A program made the translations under genes and the position numbers. 64,000 nucleotides of DNA from Apostichopus japonicus (lineage: Eukaryota > Echinodermata > Holothuroidea > Aspidochirotida > Stichopodidae): NCBI RefSeq assembly GCF_037975245.1, contig NC_092571.1, positions 5,044,001-5,108,000 on the forward strand. The letters run 5' to 3'. How positions within the stretch are numbered: the first letter of the stretch is position 1; every line of letters begins with the position of its first letter. Below the pieces are notes generated by a model that did no database searches, was not told where the DNA came from, and worked only from the letters and a program-made list of their open reading frames with translations. Shown one piece after another: positions 54,719 to 64,000 of this stretch.

Positions 54719-55685
54719 TACCGATCAATCGAATGTACGGTACCGATCAATCGAATGTGCGGTACCGATCAATTGAATGTGCGGTACCGATCAATCGAAT
54801 GTGCGGTACCGATCAATCGAATGTGCGGTACCGATCAACTAATGTGCGATACCGAACAATCGAATGTTCGATACCGTACCGATCAATCGAATGTTCGATA
54901 CCGATCAATCGAATGTGCGGTACCGAACAATCGAATGTTCGGTACCGATCAATCGAATGTGGGGTACCGATCAATCGAATGTGCGGTACCGATCAATCGA
55001 ATGTGCGGTACCGATCAACTAATGTGCGATACCGAACAATCGAATGTGCGGTATTGATCAATCGAATGTGCGGTACCGATCAATCGAATGTTCGGTACCG
55101 ATCAATCGAATGTGCGGTACCGATCAATCGAATGTGCGGTACCGATCAATCGAATTTTCGGTACCGATCAATCGAATGTTCGGTACCGATCAATCGAATG
55201 TTCGTTACTGATCAATCGAATGTGCGGTACCGATCAATCGAATGTGCGGTACCGATCAACTAATGTGCGATACCGATCAATCGAATGTGCGGTACCGATC
55301 AATCGAATGTGCGGTACCGATCAAACGAATGTGCCGTACTGATTAATCGAATGTGCGATACCTATCAATCGAATGAGCGGTATTGATCAATCGAATGTTC
55401 GGTACCGATCAATCGAATGTGCGGTACCGATTAATCGAATGTTCGGTACCGATCAATCGAATGTGCGGTACCGATCAATCGAATGTGCGGTACCGATCAA
55501 ACGAATGTGCGGTATTGATCAATCGAATGTTCGGAACCGATCAATCGAATGTTCGATACCGATCAATCGAATGTGCGGTACCGAACAATCGAATGTGCGG
55601 TACCGATCAATCGAATGTGCGGTACCGATCAATCGAATGTACGGTACCGATCAATCGAATGTGCGGTACCGATCAATCGAATGTG

Positions 55686-55737
55686 CGGTACGGAGCAGTC
55701 GAATGTTCGATACCGATCAATCGAATGCTCCGTACCG
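55686..55737. repeat. 52-bp hairpin variant, copy 5
   Basis: Same 12-bp arms and spacer as copy 4. The monomer that follows reads ccgattaatcg. Confidence 0.9.
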
Positions 55738-56571
55738 TACCGATTAATCGAATGTACGGTACCGATCAATCGAATGTGCGGTACCGATCAATTGAATGTG
55801 CGGTACCGATCAATCGAATGTGCGGTACCGATCAATCGAATGTGCGGTACCGATCAACTAATGTGCGATACCGAACAATCGAATGTTCGATACCGTACCG
55901 ATCAATCGAATGTTCGATACCGATCAATCGAATGTGCGGTACCGAACAATCGAATGTTCGGTACCGATCAATCGAATGTGCGGTACCGATCAATCGAATG
56001 TGCGGTACCGATCAATCGAATGTGCGGTACCGATCAACTAATGTGCGATACAGAACAATCGAATGTGCGGTATTGATCAATCGAATGTGCGGTACCGATC
56101 AATCGAATGTTCGGTACCGATCAATCGAATGTGCGGTACCGATCATTCGAATGTGCGGTACCGATCAATCGAATTTTCGGTACCGATCATTCGAATGTTC
56201 GGTACCGATCAATCGAATGTTCGTTACTGATCAATCGAATGTGCGGTACCGATCAATCGAATGTGCGGTACCGATCAACTAATGTGCGATACCGAACAAT
56301 CGAATGTTCGGTACCGATCAATCGAATGTGCAGTACCGATTAATCGAATGTGCGATATCTATCAATCGAATGTGCGATACCGATCAATCGAATGTGCGGT
56401 ATTGATCAATCGAATGTTCGTACCGATCAATCGAACGTTCGATACCGATCAATCGAATGTGCGGTACCGATCAATCGAATGTGCGGTACCGATCAATCGA
56501 ATGTGCGGTACCGATCAATCGAATGTACGGTACCGATCAATCGAATGTGCGGTACCGATCAATCGAATGTG

Positions 56572-56623
56572 CGGTACGGAGCAGTCGAATGTTCGATACC
56601 GATCAATCGAATGCTCCGTACCG
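56572..56623. repeat. 52-bp hairpin variant, copy 6
   Basis: Same arms and spacer. Here it is followed by T-form gttcgg monomers and not by gtacgg. Confidence 0.9.
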
Positions 56624-57745
56624 TACCGATCAATCGAATGTTCGGTACCGATCAATCGAATGTTCGGTACCGATCAATCGAATGTTCGGAACCGATCAAT
56701 AGAATGTTCGGTACCGATCAATCGAATGTTCGGTACCGATCAATGAATGTGCGGTACCGATCAATCGAATGAGCGGTACCGATCAATCGAATGTTCGATG
56801 CCGATCAATCGAATGTGCGGTACCGAACAATCGAATGTTCGGTACCTTACCAATGAATCGAATGTGCGGTACCGATCAATCATATATGCGGTACACATCA
56901 AACGAATGTGCGGTACCGATCAATCGAATGTTCGGTACCGATCAATCGAATGTGCGGTACCGATCAATCGAATGTGCGGTATTGATCAATCGAATGTTCG
57001 GTATTGATCAATCGAATGTGCGGTACCGATCAATCGAATGTTCGTTACCGATCAATCGAATGTGCGGTATCGATCAATCGAATGTTCGTTACCGATCAAT
57101 CGAATGTGCGGTATTGATCAATCGAATGTTCGGTACCGATCAATGAAATGTTCGGTACACATCAATCGAATGTGCGGTACCGATCAATCGAATATGCGGT
57201 ACCGATCAATCGAATGTGCGGTACCGATCAATCGAATGTTCGTTACCGATCAATCGAATGTGCGGTACCGATCAATCGAATGTGCGGTACCGATCAATCG
57301 AATGTACGGTACCGATCAATCGAATGTGCGGTACCGATCAACTAATGTGCGATACCGAACAATCGAATGTTCGGTACCGATCAATCGAATGTGCCGTACT
57401 GATTAATCGAATGTGCGATACCTATCAATCGAATGAGCGGTATTGATCAATCGAATGTTCGGTACCGATCAATCGAATGTGCGGTACCGATTAATCGAAT
57501 GTTCGGTACCGATCAATCGAATGTGCGGTACCGATCAATCGAATGTGCGGTACCGATCAAAGGAATGTGCGGTATTGATCAATCGAATGTTCGGAACCGA
57601 TCAATCGAATGTTCGATACCGATCAATCGAATGTGCGGTACCGATCAATCGAATGTGCGGTACCGATCAATCGAATGTGCGGTACCGATCAATCGAATGT
57701 ACGGTACCGATCAATCGAATGTGCGGTACCGATCAATCGAATGTG

Positions 57746-57797
57746 CGGTACGGAGCAGTCGAATGTTCGATACCGATCAATCGAATGCTCCGTACCG
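57746..57797. repeat. 52-bp hairpin variant, copy 7
   Basis: Same arms and spacer. It lies 2,060 bp from copy 5, within the duplicated block. Confidence 0.9.
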
Positions 57798-58638
57798 TAC
57801 CGATCAATCGAATGTACGGTACCGATCAATCGAATGTGCGGTACCGATCAATTGAATGTGCGGTACCGATCAATCGAATGTGCGGTACCGATGAATCGAA
57901 TGTGCGGTACCGATCAACTAATGTGCGATACCGAACAATCGAATGTTCGATACCGTACCGATCAATCGAATGTTCGATACCGATCAATCGAATGTGCGGT
58001 ACCGAACAATCGAATGTTCGGTACCGATCAATCGAATGTGCGGTACCGATCAATCGAATGTACGGTACCGATCAATGAATGTGCGGTACCGATCAATCGA
58101 ATGAGCGGTACCGATCAATCGAATGTTCGATGCCGATCAATCGAATGTGCGGTACCGAACAATCGAATGTTCGGTACCTTACCAATGAATCGAATGTGCG
58201 GTACCGATCAATCATATATGCGGTACACATCAAACGAATGTGCGGTACCGATCAATCGAATGTTCGGTACCGATCAATCGAATGTGCGGTACCAATCAAT
58301 CGAATGTGCGGTATTGATCAATCGAATGTTCGGTATTGATCAATCGAATGTGCGGTACCGATCAATTGAATGTGCGGTACCGATCAATCGAATGTGCGGT
58401 ACCGATCAATCGAATGTGCGGTACCGATCAACTAATGTGCGATACCGAACAATCGAATGTTCGATACCGTACCGATCAATCGAATGTTCGATACCGATCA
58501 ATCGAATGTGCGGTACCGATCAATCGAATGTGCGGTACCGATCAATCGAATGTGCGGTACCGATCAACTAATGTGCGATACCGAACAATCGAATGTTCGG
58601 TACCGATCAATCGAATGTGCAGTACCGATTAATCGAAT

Positions 58639-59620
58639 GTGCGATATCTATCAATCGAATGTGCGATACTGATCAATCGAATGTGCGGTATTGATCAATC
58701 GAATGTTCGTACCGATCAATCGAATGTGCGGTACCGATCAATCGAATGTGCGGTACCGATCAATCGAATGTGCGGTACCGATCAATCGAATTTTCGGTAC
58801 CGATCAATCGATTGTTCGGTACCGATCAATGGAATGTTCGTTACTGATCAATCGAATGTGCGGTACCGATCAATCGAATGTGCGGTACCGATAACTAATG
58901 TGCGATACCGAACAATCGAATGTTCGGTACCGATCAATCGAATGTGCAGTACCGATTAATCGAATGTGCGATACCTATCAATCGAATGTGCGGTATTGAT
59001 CAATCGAATCTTCGGTACCGATCAATCGAATGTTCGGTCCCGATCAATGGAATGTGCGGTACCGATCAATAGAATGTTCGGTACCGATCAATCGAATGTT
59101 CGGTACCGATCAATCGAATGTTCGGTACCGATCAATCGAATGTTCGGTACCGATCAATCGAATGTTCGGAACCGATCAATAGAATGTTCGGTACCGATCA
59201 ATCGAATGTTCGGTACCGATCAATGGAATGTGCGGTACCGATCAATCGAATGAGCGGTACCGATCAATCGAATGTTCGATGGCGATCAATCGAATGCTCC
59301 GTACCGTACCGAACAATCGAATGTGCGGTACCGATCAATCGAATGTTCGGTACCGATCAATCGAATGTGCGGTACCGATCAATCGAATGTTCGGTACCGA
59401 TCAATCGAATGTGAGGTACCGATCAATCGAATGTGCGGTACCGATCAAACGAATGTTCGGTATTGATCAATCGAATGTTCGGAACCGATCAATCAAATGT
59501 TCGATACCGATCAATCGAATGTGCGGTACCGAACAATCGAATGTGCGGTACCGATCAATCGAATGTGCGGTACCGATCAATCGAATGTACGGTACCGATC
59601 AATCGAATGTGCGGAACCGA
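58639..59620 (+). repeat. Segmental duplication M, copy 1 (3,987/3,988-bp offset)
   Basis: 58639 recurs at 62626 (offset 3,987); 59118, 59228, 59272 and 59433 recur at offset 3,988. The extra base lies at about 62949 (tcgccatg for tcgaatg). 58691-59090 also matches 61600-61950. It holds an orphan right hairpin arm at 59295. Confidence 0.85.
59295..59306. repeat. Orphan right arm of the hairpin variant
   Basis: TGCTCCGTACCG is present without CGGTACGGAGCA upstream; the preceding monomers read gagcgg and gttcgatgg. The same orphan occurs at 60296-60307, and at 63283-63294 as the block M duplicate. Deletion or recombination between monomers has separated the arms. Confidence 0.85.
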
Positions 59621-60966
59621 TCAATCGAATGTGCGGTACCGATCAATCGAATGTGCGGTACCGATCAATCGAATGTGCGGTACCGATCAACTAATGTGCG
59701 ATACCGAACAATCGAATGTTCGATACCGTACCGATCAATCGAATGTTCGATACCGATCAATCGAATGTGCGGTACCGAACAATCGAATGTTCGGTACCGA
59801 TCAATCGAATGTGCGGTACCGATCAATCGAATGTGCGGTACCGATCAATCGAATGTGCGGTACCGATCAACTAATGTGCGATACCGAACAATCGAATGTG
59901 CGGTATTGATCAATCGAATGTGCGGTACCGATCAATCGAATGTTCGGTACCGATCAATCGAATGTGCGGTACCGATCAATCGAATGTGCGGTACCGATCA
60001 ATCGAATTTTCGGTACCGATCAATCGAATGTTTGGTACCGATCAATCGAATTTTCGGTACCAATCAATCGAATGTTCGGTACCGATCAATCGAATGTTCG
60101 TTACTGATCAATCGAATGTGCGGTACCGATCAATCGAATGTGCGGTACCGATCAACTAATGTGCGATACCGAACAATCGAATGTTCGGTACCGATCAATC
60201 GAATGTGCGGTACCGATCAACTAATGTGCGATACCGAACAATCGAATGTTCGATACCGTACCGATCAATCGAATGTTCGATACCGATCAATCGAATGCTC
60301 CGTACCGTACCGATCAATCGAATGTACGGTACCGATCAATCGAATGTGCGGTACCGATCAATTGAATGTGCGGTACCGATCAATCGAATGTGCGGTACCG
60401 ATCAATCGAATGTGCGGTACCGATCAACTAATGTGCGATACCGAACAATCGAATGTTCGATACCGTACCGATCAATCGAATGTTCGATACCGATCAATCG
60501 AATGTGCGGTACCGAACAATCGAATGTTCGGTACCGATCAATCGAATGTGCGGTACCGATCAATCGAATGTGCGGTACCGATCAATCGAATGTGCGGTAC
60601 CGATCAACTAATGTGCGATACCGATCAATCGAATGTGCGGTATTGATCAATCGAATGTGCGGTACCGATCAATCGAATGTTCGGTACCGATCAATCGAAT
60701 GTGCGGTACCGATCATTCGAATGTGCGGTACCGATCAATCGAATTTTCGGTACCAATCAATCGAATGTTCGGTACCGATCAATCGAATGTTCGTTACTGA
60801 TCAATCGAATGTGCGGTACCGATCAATCGAATGTGCGGTACCGATCAACTAATGTGCGATACCGAACAATCGAATGTTCGGTACCGATCAATCGAATGTG
60901 CAGTACCGATTAATCGAATGTGCGATATCTATCAATCGAATGTGCGATACCGATCAATCGAATGTG

Positions 60967-61018
60967 CGGTACGGAGCAGTCGAATGTTCGATACCGATCA
61001 ATCGAATGCTCCGTACCG
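60967..61018. repeat. 52-bp hairpin variant, copy 8
   Basis: Perfect 12-bp arms CGGTACGGAGCA / TGCTCCGTACCG, 28-bp spacer. Confidence 0.9.
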
Positions 61019-62049
61019 TACCGATCAATCGAATGTACGGTACCGATCAATCGAATGTGCGGTACCGATCAATTGAATGTGCGGTACCGATCAATCGAAT
61101 GTGCGGTACCGATCAATCGAATGTGCGGTACCGATCAACTAATGTGCGATACCGAACAATCGAATGTTCGATACCGTACCGATCAATCGAATGTTCGATA
61201 CCGATCAATCGAATGTGCGGTACCGAACAATCGAATGTTCGGTACCGATCAATCGAATGTGCGGTACCGATCAATCGAATGTGCGGTACCGATCAATCGA
61301 ATGTGCGGTACCGATCAACTAATGTGCGATACCGAACAATCGAATGTGCGGTATTGATCAATCGAATGTGCGGTACCGATCAATCGAATGTTCGGTACCG
61401 ATCAATCGAATGTGCGGTACCGATCAATCGAATGTGCGGTACCGATCAATCGAATTTTCGGTACCGATCAATCGAATGTTCGGTACCGATCAATCGAATG
61501 TGCGGTACCGATCAACTAATGTGCGATACCGAACAATCGAATGTTCGGTACCGATCAATCGAATGTGCAGTACCGATCAATCGAATGTGCGGTACCGATC
61601 AATCGAATGTGCGGTACCGATCAATCGAATGTGCGGTACCGATCAATCGAATTTTCGGTACCGATCAATCGATTGTTCGGTACCGATCAATGGAATGTTC
61701 GTTACTGATCAATCGAATGTGCGGTACCGATCAATCGAATGTGCGGTACCGATAACTAATGTGCGATACCGAACAATCGAATGTTCGGTACCGATCAATC
61801 GAATGTGCAGTACCGATTAATCAAATGTGCGATACCTATCAATCGAATGTGCGGTATTGATCAATCGAATGTTCGGTACCGATCAATCGAATGTTCGGTC
61901 CCGATCAATGGAATGTGCGGTACCGATCAATAGAATGTTCGGTACCGATCAATCGAATGTGCGGTACCGATCAATCGAATGTGCGGTACCGATCAATCGA
62001 ATGTACGGTACCGATCAATCGAATGTGCGGTACCGATCAATCGAATGTG

Positions 62050-62101
62050 CGGTACGGAGCAGTCGAATGTTCGATACCGATCAATCGAATGCTCCGTACC
62101 G
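62050..62101. repeat. 52-bp hairpin variant, copy 9
   Basis: Same arms and spacer as copy 8, 1,083 bp downstream of it. It is the last complete copy in the window. Confidence 0.9.
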
Positions 62102-62619
62102 TACCGATCAATCGAATGTACGGTACCGATCAATCGAATGTGCGGTACCGATCAATTGAATGTGCGGTACCGATCAATCGAATGTGCGGTACCGATCAAT
62201 CGAATGTGCGGTACCGATCAACTAATGTGCGATACCGAACAATCGAATGTTCGATACCGTACCGATCAATCGAATGTTCGATACCGATCAATCGAATGTG
62301 CGGTACCGAACAATCGAATGTTCGGTACCGATCAATCGAATGTGCGGTACCGATCAATCGAATGTGCGCTACCGATCAATCGAATGTGCGGTACCGATCA
62401 ACTAATGTGCGATACCGAACAATCGAATGTGCGGTATTGATCAATCGAATGTGCGGTACCGATCAATCGAATGTTCGGTACCGATCAATCGAATGTTCGT
62501 TACTGATCAGTCGAATGTGCGGTACCGATCAATCGAATGTGCGGTACCGATCAACTAATGTGCGATACCGAACAATCGAATGTTCGGTACCGATCAATCG
62601 AATGTGCGGTACCGATTAA

Positions 62620-64000
62620 TCGAATGTGCGATATCTATCAATCGAATGTGCGATACCGATCAATCGAATGTGCGGTATTGATCAATCGAATGTTCGTACC
62701 GATCAATCGAATGTTCGGTACCGATCAATCGAATGTGCGGTACCGATCAATCGAATGTGCGGTACCGATCAATCGAATTTTCGGTACCGATCAATCGAAT
62801 GTTCGGTACCGATCAATGGAATGTTCGTTACTGATCAATCGAATGTGCGGTACCGATCAATCGAATGTGCGGTACCGATAACTAATGTGCGATACCGAAC
62901 AATCGAATGTTCGGTACCGATCAATCGAATGTGCAGTACCGATTAATCGCCATGTGCGATACCTATCAATCGAATGTGCGGTATTGATCAATCGAATGTT
63001 CGGTACCGATCAATCGAATGTTCGGTCCCGATCAATGGAATGTGCGGTACCGATCAATAGAATGTTCGGTACCGATCAATCGAATGTTCGGTACCGATCA
63101 ATCGAATGTTCGGTACCGATCAATCGAATGTTCGGTACCGATCAATCGAATGTTCGGAACCGATCAATAGAATGTTCGGTACTGATCAATCGAATGTACG
63201 GTACCGATCAATGGAATGTGCGGTACCGATCAATCGAATGAGCGGTACCGATCAATCGAATGTTCGATGGCGATCAATCGAATGCTCCGTACCGTACCAA
63301 ACAATCGAATGTGCGGTACCGATCAATCGAATGTTCGGTACCGATTAATCGAATGTGCGGTACCGATCAATCGAATGTTCGGTACCGATCAATCGAATGT
63401 GAGGTACCGATCAATCGAATGTGCGGTACCGATCAAACGAATGTTCGGTATTGATCAATCGAATGTTCGGAACCGATCAATCAAATGTTCGATACCGATC
63501 AATCGAATGTGCGGTACCGATCAATCGAATGTGCGGTACCGATCAATCGAATGTGCGGTACCGATCAATCGAATGTGCGGTACCGATCAATCGAATGTAC
63601 GGTACCGATCAACTAATGTGCGATACCGAACAATCGAATGTTCGATACCGTACCGATCAATCGAATGTTCGATACCGATCAATCGAATGTGCGGTACCGA
63701 ACAATCGAATGTTCGGTACCGATCAATCGAATGTGCGGTACCGATCAATCGAATGTGCGGTACCGATCAACTAATGTGCGACACCGAACAATCGAATGTG
63801 CGGTATTGATCAATCGAATGTGCGGTACCGATCAATCGAATGTTCGGTTCCCATCAATCGAATGTGCGGTACCGATCAATCGAATGTGCGGTACCGATCA
63901 ATCGAATTTTCGGTACCGATCAATCGAATGTTCGGTACCGATCAATCGAATGTTCGTTACTGATCAATCGAATGTGCGGTACCGATCAATCGAATGTGCG
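62620..64000 (+). repeat. Segmental duplication M, copy 2, and array end of window
   Basis: 62626-63600 repeats 58639-59612. It then runs on as ordinary satellite to the window edge in mid-monomer, so the array continues. Rare units are ggttcccatc at about 63847 and gacaccgaac at about 63780. No gene is seen. Confidence 0.85.

Larger units (their letters stand above)
54120..58638 (+). repeat. Mixed block with 909- and 2,060-bp offsets
   Basis: 54474 recurs at 55383 (offset 909). 55383 and 55549 recur at 57443 and 57609 (offset 2,060). 56747 recurs at 58079 (offset 1,332). Four hairpin variants are embedded, and the last composite landmark of the window starts near 58179. Private changes include ggggtacc at about 54961 and gatacagaac at about 56047. 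No gene is seen. Confidence 0.8.
59621..62619 (+). repeat. Satellite between block M copies
   Basis: Repeats of a roughly 0.7-1.1 kb module: the gctccgtaccgtacc junction recurs at 60300, 61011 and 62094 (offsets 711 and 1,083). Rare units are gtttggtacc at about 60030 and gtgcgctacc at about 62368. The 21-bp gatcaactaatg units are frequent. No gene is seen. Confidence 0.8.
1..64000 (+). repeat. 22-bp satellite array spanning the window
   Basis: Head-to-tail copies of a 22-bp unit, clean example at 76-97, fill everything except the two LTR insertions. The unit starts with the KpnI site GGTACC, holds GATC and TCGA, and ends GTGC or GTTC. Recurrent variants are: CC to TT after GGTA (ggtattgatc); GATC to GAAC; a 21-bp form reading gatcaactaatg; a 21-bp form lacking one G (gttcgtaccg); and a 27-bp form with an extra ttacc. 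All monomers I read have the same orientation. Length variants of 21, 22 and 27 bp shift the reading phase freely, which argues against coding function. The array runs off both ends of the window. Confidence 0.98.

Noticed and set aside
1-64000. CRISPR array or plasmid iterons
   Set aside because: There are no unique spacers between repeats. The array is continuous, over 60 kb, with higher-order duplications and an LTR insertion, which is eukaryotic satellite organisation.
1-64000. CENP-B box in the monomer
   Set aside because: The T form has TTCG, but the required A and CGGG at the fixed downstream positions are absent.
1-64000. Telomeric repeat
   Set aside because: The unit is 22 bp without the G-rich strand bias of telomere repeats. 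A subtelomeric location is not excluded.

Overview
The window is almost entirely one tandem satellite array. The unit is 22 bp (example at 76-97). It begins GGTACCGATC, continues AATCGAAT, and ends GTGC (G form) or GTTC (T form). About 2,800 units lie head to tail in the same orientation from the first base to the last, so both ends of the array are outside the window. I see no protein-coding gene, rRNA, tRNA or CRISPR array. The many long plus-strand open frames arise because the monomer has no stop triplet and 22 leaves remainder 1 on division by 3. All three forward frames therefore read the same 22-residue repeat.

The only non-satellite DNA is one 986-bp element present twice, at 3003-3988 and 7433-8418. 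It starts TGTCAC, ends GTGACA, has a TATATATA box and a late AATAAA, and is flanked by ggtac / gatac. I interpret it as a solo LTR of an LTR retrotransposon (superfamily unassigned). The two copies and about 1.4 kb of flanking satellite differ at two positions that I found, at a spacing of exactly 4,430 bp. One insertion was therefore copied later by local amplification. Related unoccupied sites at 5855-5859 and 21855-21859 support the insertion point.

The organism is a eukaryote, judged from a satellite of more than 60 kb plus a solo LTR. An arthropod or other animal is plausible, but nothing here fixes the taxon. The setting is probably constitutive heterochromatin (pericentromeric, centromeric or subtelomeric).

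From left to right the array is a patchwork of nested segmental duplications, read from marker variants that recur at constant offsets: 4,430 bp (1.8-8.6 kb), 724 bp (9.2-10.6 kb), 3,099/3,142 bp (10.0-16.2 kb), 882/860 bp (18.9-20.2 kb), 1,587/1,565 bp (22.3-25.3 kb), 203 bp (25.5-25.9 kb), 3,258 bp falling to 2,405 bp through a nested 699-bp duplication and a 154-bp loss (25.9-31.5 kb), 1,744/1,722 bp (32-34.7 kb), 286 bp (35.6-36.2 kb), 527 bp (38.1-39.0 kb), 1,607 bp (39.7-42.9 kb), 1,546 bp (45.1-48.1 kb), 2,557 bp (49.0-54.1 kb), 909 and 2,060 bp (54.4-58.1 kb) and 3,988 bp (58.6-63.5 kb). Boundaries are read by eye and are good to about one monomer.

Two structural features stand out. 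The monomer is close to a circular palindrome with two dyad axes 11 bp apart, about one helical turn. A 52-bp hairpin-forming variant occurs complete nine times between 35.4 and 62.1 kb. Its presumed precursor, with only the left arm, survives at 28-31 kb, and the changes that complete the hairpin look like template-directed quasi-palindrome correction.
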